Translations under genes and position numbers: made by a program
In this document: positions 41,626 to 50,369 of the stretch, piece by piece
Position numbering within the stretch: position 1 is the first letter of the stretch
How the letters are laid out: each line of letters starts with the position of its first letter
The notes under the pieces: model-generated
Database searches by the model: none
What the model was told of the DNA's origin: nothing
Seen by the model: the letters and a program-made list of their open reading frames with translations, nothing else
Assembly (NCBI GenBank): GCA_964451365.1
Contig: CAYVIB010000005.1
Location: 124,001 to 188,000, forward strand
From: CAYVIB01 sp964451365
Lineage (GTDB): Bacteria; Pseudomonadota; Gammaproteobacteria; Pseudomonadales; Cellvibrionaceae
DNA: 64,000 nt
Reading direction: 5' to 3'

Positions 41626-42009
41626 ATGCGCATCGAACATTTTGCCTTTAATGTCAGTGACCCCATCGCTATCGCGGCGTGGTATTGCGAGCATTTGGGC
41701 TTTACGGTCAAACATAAATTCGACAAGGCGCCGCACACGCATTTTTTGGCGGACAGCACCGGTAAGGTGATGCTTGAAATCTACAATAACCCGCCGGATG
41801 CCGTGCCGGATTATTCCTGCATGAATCCGTTAATGCTGCACCTGGCTTTTGTCAGTGAAGACCCGGATGCCGACGCGGAAAAACTCTGCCAAAACGGTTG
41901 TCGCAAGGTGGATGATGTGCGCCTCGACGATGGTTCAGTGTTGTTAATGCTAAAAGATCCCTGGGGCTTCTCAATCCAGTTGTGCAAGCGCGGGAATCCC
42001 ATGGTGTAA
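41626..42009 (+). CDS. VOC-superfamily (glyoxalase-like) protein
   Basis: 127-residue cytoplasmic protein with two beta-alpha-beta-beta-beta modules of the vicinal-oxygen-chelate fold. Markers: MRIEHFAFNVSDP with His5 as a likely metal ligand, HFLADSTGKVMLEIYNNP with a Glu ligand, LHLAFVSEDPD, and KDPWGFSIQLC. The reaction is unknown; VOC proteins include glyoxalases, dioxygenases and isomerases. It lies 3 bp before the pectate lyase gene, so it may act on a pectin-derived metabolite, which is inference. Confidence 0.85.
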   Translation: MRIEHFAFNVSDPIAIAAWYCEHLGFTVKHKFDKAPHTHFLADSTGKVMLEIYNNPPDAVPDYSCMNPLMLHLAFVSEDPDADAEKLCQNGCRKVDDVRLDDGSVLLMLKDPWGFSIQLCKRGNPMV

Positions 42010-42012
42010 AGA

Positions 42013-43290
42013 ATGCGCGTGGCTCGTTCGTTATTTCGTGTATTCGCTACGTTCTTTTTCCTTTTTCTTGTTTTAATTGATTCAGCAAGAGCCCAAAGCG
42101 TGGACAGGATTTCCGGTTTCGGTGCCGACACGCCGGGTGGTTCCGGTGGCCGGGTTATTAAGGTTACGAGCCTGGCCAGCGAGGGAGAGGGGACGTTGCG
42201 CTGGGCAGTCAGCCAGCCCGGCAAGCGTACCGTTGTGTTCGAGGTGGGTGGAGTAATCGACCTTGCCGGTAACAGTCTTTCCATTACTACGCCCTATCTG
42301 ACGGTGGCGGGACAAACCGCACCCAGTCCCGGTATCACACTTATCCGCGGTGGGATTTCCATTCGAACACATGACGTGCGCCTGCAACATTTGCGGGTAA
42401 GGCCGGGCGGTAACCACCAGCCGCCACGTTCGGGTTGGGAGCCGGACGGCATCGGGATTTCCCGTGGCCGCGATATTCATATCGATCACTGCTCGGTGAG
42501 TTGGGCGGTGGACGAAAACATGTCCGCTTCCGGCGATCGCCACGGCGGGCCTGAGGCCACCGCCGGGCGCGTTACGTTCAGCCACTCAATTATTGCCGAG
42601 GCGCTTGACTACGCCACGCATAAAAAAGGCAGGCACTCTAAAGGCCTACTGGTGCACGATTATGTGCAAGAGGTTGCTGTGATAGGTAACCTGTTTGCTC
42701 ACAATGATCGGCGCAACCCTTATTTCAAGGCGCATGCCACGGGCGTCGTGGTTAATAACCTGATGTATAACCTGGGCAATGCTGCCGTTCAGTTGGGTTA
42801 CGTGGGCCGGGAGTGGGAAGGTAAGGGCGCCGCGCCCGGCAACCCACGGGTGGCGGTGGTCGGCAACGACCTGCGCTATGGTCGCGACACCTATTCAGAC
42901 CTCGCGCTGGTTGCCTATCAGGGGGACGCCTACCTCAAGGACAACCGCGTTATCAATTTGGACGGAGAGCCCATGGCGCAGGTCCAGGGCGACGTAAAAT
43001 TATTGCGTGGGCCGCCATTGTGGCCGGCGGGGCTCGAACCCTTGCCGGTTTCACATGTGTATGAATCAGTGCTCAAACATGCCGGCGCCCGCCCCTGGGA
43101 TCGCGATGCTGTTGATTCACGTATTGTACGCAGCGTCAGGGAAGGTGCCGGCAGGATTATCGATTCGGAACATCAGGTTGGCGGATACCCGCAGGCCAGG
43201 CCGGCGCGACGCGCGCTGGATGTGCCTAAGGACCCACAGGCTGTAATTACGTGGCTTGAAGGTTTCATTCCCCAACGTTTTCGTCACTAG
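42013..43290 (+). CDS. Pectate lyase, PL1-like
   Basis: Exported beta-helix polysaccharide lyase of 425 residues. Signal peptide at residues 1-27 (VFATFFFLFLVLIDSARAQ). It would cleave polygalacturonate by beta-elimination with calcium. Family-like features: GFGADTPGGSGGRVIKVTSL at the N-terminus, ISIRTHDVRLQHLRVRPGG, HIDHCSVSWAVDENM (calcium-site region near residue 160), and later FAHNDRRNPYFKA with Arg residues that can serve as base. It overlaps no neighbour and starts 3 bp after the VOC gene, so the two are co-transcribed. Confidence 0.88.
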   Translation: MRVARSLFRVFATFFFLFLVLIDSARAQSVDRISGFGADTPGGSGGRVIKVTSLASEGEGTLRWAVSQPGKRTVVFEVGGVIDLAGNSLSITTPYLTVAGQTAPSPGITLIRGGISIRTHDVRLQHLRVRPGGNHQPPRSGWEPDGIGISRGRDIHIDHCSVSWAVDENMSASGDRHGGPEATAGRVTFSHSIIAEALDYATHKKGRHSKGLLVHDYVQEVAVIGNLFAHNDRRNPYFKAHATGVVVNNLMYNLGNAAVQLGYVGREWEGKGAAPGNPRVAVVGNDLRYGRDTYSDLALVAYQGDAYLKDNRVINLDGEPMAQVQGDVKLLRGPPLWPAGLEPLPVSHVYESVLKHAGARPWDRDAVDSRIVRSVREGAGRIIDSEHQVGGYPQARPARRALDVPKDPQAVITWLEGFIPQRFRH

Positions 43291-43488
43291 CTTCTGCTTT
43301 TTGTTGCTTACCATGCCAAAATTTCGTTCATTTAGGCGAACGGCTTGAATTTGCGCAGAATTCAACCGAAAATCTCCCCATTCGGTTTTGCCGATCATTA
43401 AAAATATACCTATTTCATGTTTGCTGAGTCGTATCCAATGGTTGCAATGCTGGTGGATATGATCATCCCGAGCCAAGAGGAAAGTAGT

Positions 43489-43671
43489 ATGGCTATTGAT
43501 AAATCGACGATCTTGGAACGCCTGGCATTTGTGACCGCGGTGGTTCTGGTTGCCGCCACGCTCGCGTATCACTCGGCGCACGCCCGGCCTGTTGCTGATC
43601 AACGCGAACCTGCCGGCGATCTTCAAAGGCATGTTCCATCTTCCGGTTTGCCGGTTATCGAAAAAGAATAA
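43489..43671 (+). CDS. Small single-pass membrane or secreted protein, unknown
   Basis: 60-residue frame beginning MAIDKSTILERLAFVTAVV after a good AAGAGGAAAG site. One hydrophobic segment spans about residues 11-27, followed by YHSAHARP and a polar tail. I recognise no family. The signal-anchor pattern and ribosome-binding site make it a plausible real gene; the same frame extends upstream to 43417 without an additional site. Confidence 0.5.
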   Translation: MAIDKSTILERLAFVTAVVLVAATLAYHSAHARPVADQREPAGDLQRHVPSSGLPVIEKE

Positions 43672-43845
43672 TTTTTAAGCCGCGAAGTTCCGTACTCAAA
43701 ACATAAGAGATAACGGATATCACCTGGATTGACCGGAAGGTTGCCCCTTTCGGAGTCGGGCTTTCCTATATAAAGAAGCGATTAAGTTGCTGTTAACGGT
43801 AAACGGTCGTAGACTTTGGAGATCGTTACATAAAACCTGTGAAGC

Positions 43846-44289
43846 ATGGAAACCAAGTACCCGGCAATTATCCAAAAAACGCTTACCATCATTCTTTTAG
43901 TCTCCGTCCTGGGGTGTACGGAACAAGCTGACGTTGAAGATTTCGACCTTTTCCTGGACCGTTTCCTTTCGGATAAACAATTCGCGCTGGGCCGCACCAT
44001 GACCCCGCTGTTATCCGTGAGGCACGAATATACGGTGGACACTTATGGCAAGGAAAAAAAGACGGCTATAGAGTCCACGGTATCCAGGAATGAACTGGAG
44101 AAAAGACCGGCAATGGACGAATTTATTTCAAAAAATAATCTGTCCACGGAAGTCAAACCCTCCGAGCGTGACCCCTCAGCCAAAATTGTCAAAATATACA
44201 AGGAAGATACGGACTGGCTGCTTGAGTACCACTTCGTCAATAAGGAGGGCGAGTGGTTCCTGAATTCGGTGCACGACTACTCCCTTTAG
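43846..44289 (+). CDS. Predicted lipoprotein, unknown function
   Basis: 147-residue protein with a lipoprotein signal: a basic start, hydrophobic TLTIILLVSVLGC, and lipobox LGC with the lipidated Cys at residue 24. The mature part is acidic and hydrophilic (EDFDLFLDRFLSDKQFALGR, later KIYKEDTDWLLEYHFVNKEG). It resembles DUF4348-like small lipoproteins in overall pattern, but I do not assign a family. It sits between the pectate lyase and a large hydrolase. Confidence 0.75.
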   Translation: METKYPAIIQKTLTIILLVSVLGCTEQADVEDFDLFLDRFLSDKQFALGRTMTPLLSVRHEYTVDTYGKEKKTAIESTVSRNELEKRPAMDEFISKNNLSTEVKPSERDPSAKIVKIYKEDTDWLLEYHFVNKEGEWFLNSVHDYSL

Positions 44290-44382
44290 CGGCAACAGCT
44301 GTGGTTTGCATGAAGAAATTTTCACCGTGTGTGGTATAACCTGTCCGATCGCCTGATCTCATCGTGGAGCCCGGAATCGAAC

Positions 44383-46611
44383 ATGCGCACCTGTCTGCTA
44401 TTCTTTTTAATTTCATTTTGCCTGGCAGGTGCGCCGGTCAAGGCCGAAAATGTTTCCATTCTGCACGATGAGGAGCTGCCGCAGGCGGCTTACGCGGCGA
44501 GAAAGCTGGGTGAGGCGTTAGCGGGAAAAGGCCATAACGTCCACGCCAGAACCGCCGGAGACGAATACAAAATCAGCCTGACCAACCCCGCCCGGTTGAA
44601 AAAGGTGGCGGCCCACAAGCATTACGATTACCTGATCAGCCTTGCGGTTCATTCGGGTCGCCTGGACGCGGAGGCGTTTTCAATTATTCCCGAAGGCAAA
44701 GTCATCACCATTTATGGTGGGGATAATCGTGGCATGATCTATGGTGCCCTGGCGTTGGCGGAGAAAATCCGCAATGGTATTCCACTCGGCGAGGTTGAGG
44801 CCGAGCAGGCAAAGCCGAACCTGGCATTTCGTGGCATCAAGTTTAATCTGCCGTGGGAAACGTATCGGCCCAGTTCCGCGCTGGATCAGCATTATGAAAC
44901 CGTGCGTGACCTGGAATACTGGGAAGCCTTTCTCGACATGATGGTGGAAAATCGTTTCAACGTCATCAGCCTTTGGAATTTGCATCCCTATACGTTTATG
45001 GTCCGGCCGAAAAATTTTCCCGAAGCCAGTCCCTGGTCGAACAAGGAGTTCAAACAGTGGCAGCACCTTTACCGGGAAATTTTTCGCATGGCGAAGGAGC
45101 GGGGGCTGGATACTTATATCGTCCACTGGAGTATTTTCGTCAGCAGGGAATTCGCGCAAGTGCACGGCGTGGCGAAGGAGAATTTTTACCCACACTACTA
45201 CGTGCCGGGCGACGCGTCCGAACTTGTGCGTCGTTACCTGCGTGAAAGCGTGGAGCAGGTGTTGGAAGAGTATCCTAATCTGGATGGCGTGGGTATTTCA
45301 CACGGTGAGGGCATGGCAGGCATGACGCCGCTGGAGCGACAGCAGTGGATGGACGATGTCCTGATAGCCGGCATGTTACGGGCAGACCGTCCGGTAAAGC
45401 TGATCCATCGCGTGCCATTTTCCTCCGGTCTGTCGTCGGAGCCGGGCGTCAGTAAAAATGTGGAAAAGGTGACTCGGGCGGCGATGGAAAAACTTGAAAA
45501 CCGTTTTGACGGGCCGATTTGGGTGGAGATGAAATTCAATTGGTCGCACGGGCATTCCACGCCGAAACTGGAGAAGGTGCACGGCGGTAAATTGGGGGAC
45601 ACCTATTTTGTTCCGGAGCCACGCAATTACAAAATAACCTGGCAGGTACGCAACGAAGATTTCTTTGCCCTGCGCTGGGGTGTGCCTGAATTTATTCGCC
45701 GGCATATCGCGCTAAACGGTGAGGCAAGTTATGTCGGTGGTTATTTTGTGGGTTCCGAAACTTATATTCCCGCAAAAGATTATTTTACCGCGGTAGAGGA
45801 GCCGGTCGACTGGAAGTGGGCGTTCGAGCGTCAGTGGCTTTTTTACAAGCTTTGGGGGCGTTTGCTTTACAACCCCAACACTCCCGATGCCGTGTTTCAG
45901 GCGGAATTCAATCGGCGTTATGGACGGAAGGGCGATAATTTGCTGCAGGCCATGTCACTGGCATCCAACACGCAACTGCGCCTGGCCTCCCTGTACGACT
46001 CGCGTTGGGATTTCACGCTTTACGGCGAGGGATTTCTGGCGCTGCAGGGCGATTACACGAAATATATTTCAGTCGATCAGCTTATCGGGCAGCCCACCAT
46101 GGCCAGTGAGTATGTCTCGGTGAGCGAATATGTAAGCGCATTACAGAACGGCGATTCCTTTAAAGCGGATCGTGTTACCCCTCCTGTTCTTGCCGGGATG
46201 CTGGAGCGGGACAACGAAAAAGCCCTGAGCCTGGTGAAGGGTATTGATACAAGCGGCAGTGCCTCACTCATGTACGAGGTGGCGGATATTAAAATCTGGG
46301 CAAACCTGGGACTGCATCTGGCGGAAAAACTGAAAGGTGCGGTGGCATTGCAAACCTACCGTCTGGCTGGGGATGAAGAATATAAAAAGCAAGCCGTCGC
46401 TCATTTGAAGCGGGCGTTGGAATATTGGGACGAGGTTGTCAAAATCAGCCGGCCCCTTTACCGGAATATGCGCCTGACGCACTACAATCACAATTTTTTC
46501 GTCGCCAACGATGACAATTTTTTTCATTGGGCGTTGATTCGCGATGAGGTTGCAAGGGATGTTGCGATTGCGCTGGAAAGTGAGGCGGGCAAGTTTCCCG
46601 GCGATGGATGA
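44383..46611 (+). CDS. Large exported glycoside-hydrolase-like protein (GH20/GH67-type N-domain)
   Basis: 742-residue secreted protein with signal peptide MRTCLLFFLISFCLAGAPVKA. Residues 22-150 resemble the zincin-like N-terminal domain of GH20 hexosaminidases and GH67 alpha-glucuronidases (GKVITIYGGDNRGMIYGALALAEKI). Then a TIM-barrel-like region follows: LAFRGIKFNLPWETYRPSSA, MMVENRFNVISLWNLHPYTF, ERGLDTYIVHWSIF, and LDGVGISHGEGM (Glu in HGEGM a catalytic candidate). Another acidic candidate is PIWVEMKFNWSHGHST. The C-terminal 180 residues are helical. The exact family is not recognised. Context (GH28, PL1, GH10) suggests an exo-acting enzyme on uronic-acid-containing glycans. Confidence 0.7.
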   Translation: MRTCLLFFLISFCLAGAPVKAENVSILHDEELPQAAYAARKLGEALAGKGHNVHARTAGDEYKISLTNPARLKKVAAHKHYDYLISLAVHSGRLDAEAFSIIPEGKVITIYGGDNRGMIYGALALAEKIRNGIPLGEVEAEQAKPNLAFRGIKFNLPWETYRPSSALDQHYETVRDLEYWEAFLDMMVENRFNVISLWNLHPYTFMVRPKNFPEASPWSNKEFKQWQHLYREIFRMAKERGLDTYIVHWSIFVSREFAQVHGVAKENFYPHYYVPGDASELVRRYLRESVEQVLEEYPNLDGVGISHGEGMAGMTPLERQQWMDDVLIAGMLRADRPVKLIHRVPFSSGLSSEPGVSKNVEKVTRAAMEKLENRFDGPIWVEMKFNWSHGHSTPKLEKVHGGKLGDTYFVPEPRNYKITWQVRNEDFFALRWGVPEFIRRHIALNGEASYVGGYFVGSETYIPAKDYFTAVEEPVDWKWAFERQWLFYKLWGRLLYNPNTPDAVFQAEFNRRYGRKGDNLLQAMSLASNTQLRLASLYDSRWDFTLYGEGFLALQGDYTKYISVDQLIGQPTMASEYVSVSEYVSALQNGDSFKADRVTPPVLAGMLERDNEKALSLVKGIDTSGSASLMYEVADIKIWANLGLHLAEKLKGAVALQTYRLAGDEEYKKQAVAHLKRALEYWDEVVKISRPLYRNMRLTHYNHNFFVANDDNFFHWALIRDEVARDVAIALESEAGKFPGDG

Positions 46612-46844
46612 TGAAACTGGATGTTTTCGGAAAAATGGATATTGAAATTATTAAACGGGAAGGCGAGTGGACGGCTTATCGTTGCGGAGCGGAAGGGAAA
46701 AAGCGGAAGTTACACGAGCTAAAAATTCCAAATCATATTCCCGAGAGCGAAATAATGGATTATGTTGCGGATATTTACCACGAATGGGCGTCGCCCCAAA
46801 ATTCTGTAGTGGTTCGAATTAATCGCCAGGTAACAGATAAATAA
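46608..46844 (+). CDS. Small DUF7661-like protein
   Basis: 78-residue protein starting MMKLDVFGKMDIEIIKREGE. Its ATG overlaps the stop codon of the preceding hydrolase (ATGA), so translation is coupled. The C-terminal IMDYVADIYHEWASPQ block resembles small proteins now called DUF7661, with no known function. It is cytoplasmic and without Cys clusters beyond one near residue 27. Confidence 0.6.
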   Translation: MMKLDVFGKMDIEIIKREGEWTAYRCGAEGKKRKLHELKIPNHIPESEIMDYVADIYHEWASPQNSVVVRINRQVTDK

Positions 46845-47070
46845 ATGGCGGTTTGGAACCTGAGATAACCACAAGAGAAGGATATTCGGTGGGAGACCAC
46901 CAGAGTTTTGTATTATCCAGTGGTGCCGCGGATACTCCAGGCAGATCTTCAAGGGCGTACTTGATGTCGCTGTACGACAGGGGCGAGTTTCAACAGGCCT
47001 TGACAGTATTTGTAATGTTTCGGACTCAGAACTTCTCTTCGCATAGTTCAATAAAACAAGAGAAAAACAA

Positions 47071-48123
47071 ATGCGCATATCCCTCAGCTATATTGTAGTT
47101 CCCTTTCTTTTACTCACATTTTCAGCTAGCGCCAAGCCCGGTATTGATTTTAATGATTATAAAGGCGTTGTTCACCAACGCCCCTGCTTTTCCGGCCCTT
47201 TCGGCGACTATACCGGTTGGCGTGAATCATTGATTAACCGAAACCCGGAACATAAAACAGAAAAGCAGAAAGAGACAGCCCGACAGCGGTTCAGCAAGAA
47301 TATTTCCAGGCAGGAATACAACTATTATAAAGAAAATTTAACCTGCGCCTGGTTTCAATATCTGGTCGATGGAAAAAAAGTGAACGGCTACGTTATTAAA
47401 AAGAAGAGCAATGCTTTGCTTCCGGTACTGATATACAACCGGGGTGGTAATGGCAACTACGGTGGCATGGTGTTTGGAAACTTTTTCCGGCGTCTTTTTC
47501 CTATTGCTGATCAGGGATTTGTCATTATCGGCAGTCAATACCGGGGCACCTTTATGAAGGAACGTGATGCTGCGTTTGATGACCAGTTTGGCGGTGCGGA
47601 TGTGGACGATGTTCTGGAACTGCTAAATATTATTCCCTACATTGAAGGAGCGGATGCGAGTCGGGTAGGAATATTTGGTTCCAGTCGCGGCGGTATGCAA
47701 ACTTTGCTGGCGCTAAAGGCGGGCGCAAACGTAAAGGCGGCCGCTGTCATGGCCTCACCGACGGATCTGCAAGCATTGCTGTCGGACAGGCCCGATATGG
47801 AAAACGTGTACAAGGAACGAATACCGGGTTACGGCACGAATAACGGAAAGGTACTTCATCAACGATCGGCGGTTAAGTGGGTGAAAAAATTGAATAAGAA
47901 TGTCCCCCTTTTGGTGCTCCATGGGCAGAACGATACAAGGGTTAATGCGAACCAGTCGTTGATACTGGCAACGATATTACAACAGCATAACCATCCCTAC
48001 AAACTCGTAATTTATCCGCGTGATGATCACGGCCTCCGGTTGCATCGCGATGAAGTTAATAATGAGTTGACAAGCTGGTTTACAAGCTATTTGCAGGATG
48101 ACAAATCAGGTAAGCCCGATTAA
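47071..48123 (+). CDS. Exported alpha/beta hydrolase (S9 peptidase-like)
   Basis: 350-residue protein with signal peptide MRISLSYIVVPFLLLTFSAS and cleavage near ASA-K. The catalytic triad is visible as Ser in GIFGSSRGGMQTLLAL, Asp in HGQNDTRVNANQS and His in YPRDDHGLRLH. These match prolyl-oligopeptidase-type or esterase-type hydrolases. In this neighbourhood a carbohydrate esterase role is possible, for example removing acetyl or methyl groups, but the fold does not tell. It is convergent with the GH10 gene. Confidence 0.83.
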   Translation: MRISLSYIVVPFLLLTFSASAKPGIDFNDYKGVVHQRPCFSGPFGDYTGWRESLINRNPEHKTEKQKETARQRFSKNISRQEYNYYKENLTCAWFQYLVDGKKVNGYVIKKKSNALLPVLIYNRGGNGNYGGMVFGNFFRRLFPIADQGFVIIGSQYRGTFMKERDAAFDDQFGGADVDDVLELLNIIPYIEGADASRVGIFGSSRGGMQTLLALKAGANVKAAAVMASPTDLQALLSDRPDMENVYKERIPGYGTNNGKVLHQRSAVKWVKKLNKNVPLLVLHGQNDTRVNANQSLILATILQQHNHPYKLVIYPRDDHGLRLHRDEVNNELTSWFTSYLQDDKSGKPD

Positions 48124-48154
48124 ACCTCGGCTTGCCTTGTTGAATGAGGGCGAA

Positions 48155-48177
48155 AAGGGCGGATACGATCCGCCCTT
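48155..48177. terminator. Hairpin between convergent hydrolase and xylanase genes
   Basis: Perfect 10-bp stem AAGGGCGGAT/ATCCGCCCTT with loop ACG. On the minus strand it is followed by TTTTCG, so it best serves the xylanase transcript; on the plus strand there is no T-run. Confidence 0.55.
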
Positions 48178-48220
48178 ATACGCAATATTATTAGCCGGCA
48201 TTCCTGAGCCGGTTAACTAA

Positions 48221-50191
48221 TTAATCCGCAAAAGAGAATTCAAATTCATTTTCCGCGTCGTCACTTAGGGTAAATTCAAACACGCGGCTCTCCTCTCCAA
48301 TGGTTACGGTCACTTCATAATTCCCGTAAAAACCGCGTTCGCTGAAGATACCTTGTGTGTCCGTTTGACCATCGAAGTTGTTCCACCAATCGGAATAGAT
48401 AAGATTTTTCCAGGCGACCGCGTTAGGCTTTTCCTGCCAGTCCTGGGTATAAAATGCCGCGTTTGGCGTCCAGTGGGCGCCGGCCCAGAATCCCCACAGT
48501 TGTACACCCACGGTGGCCGGATGGCTGAAAAAAATGGTGACGAAATCGCGGGTGAAATCCGCCTGCAGCTCTTCATCCGTGGTGTTGACATCAAATTCGG
48601 TCGAACGGATATCCAGTTCGGGGAACGCGGTGTGGTACCGCTCGATGATGGAGTAGATCATCGGAATCGATGTGGGCGATTCGCCAAAGTGGCTCTGCAT
48701 TCCGATGCCGGTAATCGGTGCCCCGTTATCCACAAGGTACTGAATGGTGTTTTCAAAATGGTTCTGGTGACCGGTATCGCGGCCGCCGGCCGAGAGGATG
48801 CCGTAGTCGTTCAGGTACAGTCCGTGAGCCGGCAGGTTTAGGCGTGCGCGGTTGAACCAGTCCACCATAACCTCGTCGCCGAAGGCGTCCATCAGGTAAT
48901 GATTGTCGTAGGGTTCATTTAATACATCCCACTCGTCCAGGTAGTCCGCTGTCGCCTGTGTGATATCGTCGATATGATCGAGAACAATCTGTTCTGCCAG
49001 CGGGTCGGCATTTTCAGACTCGCCCTCCGGCAGGTACTCCTGAATCATATCGGGGAGGTTCCTTTTCGATGGCCAGACCAATACGTGGCCGCGAGTATAC
49101 AGGCCGTTGTCGCGCAGCCATTGCAGCCCGTCCAAGGTGGTTTGCTGGCTGAAGTTCGAACCCCATTCTCCAATCCACGGGCCCCATTTCAAATCGTTTT
49201 CCGGTCCGCTCTGGTTAAACAATTCAAGGACTTTTTCCCGATAGGTGTCGTTGTCCGAGCCACTGCCTGTCAGGAGATGGCCGACGGTAACCGAGCCAAA
49301 GTGGTAGGCGTGCTTTTTAAAACGTACAGCGACGGTGGCGCCTTCCGCCGGAAGGCCTTCGGAGTTCAGCACGGTCAACTGAAAATTGCCTTTACGATAT
49401 TGCTCTATGCGCTCGGCGGCCGCCGTGCGCCATTCGGCTTCCGCTTCCCGGCCCTCATAGGTCGGACGTGTTGACGGCAAATCGGTGACTTCCAGCGTAT
49501 TGCCGTAATTGAGAAGTTCTACCCCGGCCACGTCAAACACTTGGGCACGGTCGCCAGCGCCAAATCCGATTTTCAGCACCAGTTGTTCCGCTGTCTCGTT
49601 TGCGGTGATTTCGACAGGCAGATAGTACTCCTGCCATTCGTTGGCGGCGGAAATTTCGCGGGTAATATATTTTTCGAATTCGGCGTTTTCGATAAAGACG
49701 GTGGCGAAGCCATTACCTGATTCGTAGGTGTTTTCGACCGAGCGGAAGAAAAGGTGAATCAGAACCACATCGCCGGCGGCGAGATCAGTGTTGATAGGGA
49801 AGGATAATTGCCCATTCCAGAATTCACCGGTGGGGTCAGTGACGTTAATGCGCGTTGCCTGAGTGAATTCCTCGTGCTCGACATTCTCAATTTGGCGGCT
49901 GCCCACAGGCGAACCGGCGTTATCTCCACTCCAGAAACCGGCATTGGAAATGGTGGTATCGATAATGGAGGTGCCTCCCTCGGGTGCTTCATCCGGTGGA
50001 ACCGGCGAAGGTGTTGGTGAAGGTGTTGGCGAGGGAATGGGGGAAGGGCTGGGTGTGGGCGATGGGGTTGGAGACGGTGTCGGCGTTGGTGACTGGCTGG
50101 AAGAACCACCGCCACCACCGCAGGAAATCAGGGTGAAAGCCAGGAAAATCAACAGGATGGAATACAGTCGGGACTTTATTTGAATAAACAT
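48221..50191 (-). CDS. GH10 endo-beta-1,4-xylanase lipoprotein
   Basis: 656-residue surface lipoprotein with lipobox LISC (Cys near residue 24) followed by a Gly-rich and a Pro-Thr-Ser repeat linker (PTPSPTPSP). Residues about 75-235 form a beta-sandwich of CBM4/9 or CBM22-like type (ISNAGFWSGDNAGSPVGS). The GH10 catalytic barrel starts near 265: FGSVTVGHLLTG, GPENDLKWGPW, RGHVLVWPSKRNLP, acid/base Glu in EWDVLNEPYDNH, nucleophile Glu in DIRSTEFDVN. It cleaves the xylan backbone. The C-terminal 50 residues are an added small domain. The repetitive linker is a natural spacer between membrane anchor and enzyme. Confidence 0.93.
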   Translation of the reverse strand: MFIQIKSRLYSILLIFLAFTLISCGGGGGSSSQSPTPTPSPTPSPTPSPSPIPSPTPSPTPSPVPPDEAPEGGTSIIDTTISNAGFWSGDNAGSPVGSRQIENVEHEEFTQATRINVTDPTGEFWNGQLSFPINTDLAAGDVVLIHLFFRSVENTYESGNGFATVFIENAEFEKYITREISAANEWQEYYLPVEITANETAEQLVLKIGFGAGDRAQVFDVAGVELLNYGNTLEVTDLPSTRPTYEGREAEAEWRTAAAERIEQYRKGNFQLTVLNSEGLPAEGATVAVRFKKHAYHFGSVTVGHLLTGSGSDNDTYREKVLELFNQSGPENDLKWGPWIGEWGSNFSQQTTLDGLQWLRDNGLYTRGHVLVWPSKRNLPDMIQEYLPEGESENADPLAEQIVLDHIDDITQATADYLDEWDVLNEPYDNHYLMDAFGDEVMVDWFNRARLNLPAHGLYLNDYGILSAGGRDTGHQNHFENTIQYLVDNGAPITGIGMQSHFGESPTSIPMIYSIIERYHTAFPELDIRSTEFDVNTTDEELQADFTRDFVTIFFSHPATVGVQLWGFWAGAHWTPNAAFYTQDWQEKPNAVAWKNLIYSDWWNNFDGQTDTQGIFSERGFYGNYEVTVTIGEESRVFEFTLSDDAENEFEFSFAD

Positions 50192-50369
50192 TTTTTATAG
50201 CCGTTTGTCAGGTTTTGCTGTCCCTGCGGTACGTGGTCGCTTTCCATCCCCTGATTATAGCCTTTAAGAGGGTGGTGGCGTAATTTTCAACAGTGAGGGG
50301 AAAATGAAGGATTAAAAGAAATGGCCGGCGGGGGACCCCCGCCGGTGACTGCGAATGATAACGTCCATG

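Noticed and set aside
46853..47098. 81-codon plus-strand frame before the alpha/beta hydrolase
   Set aside because: No ribosome-binding site, overlaps the next gene start, and composition is not protein-like.
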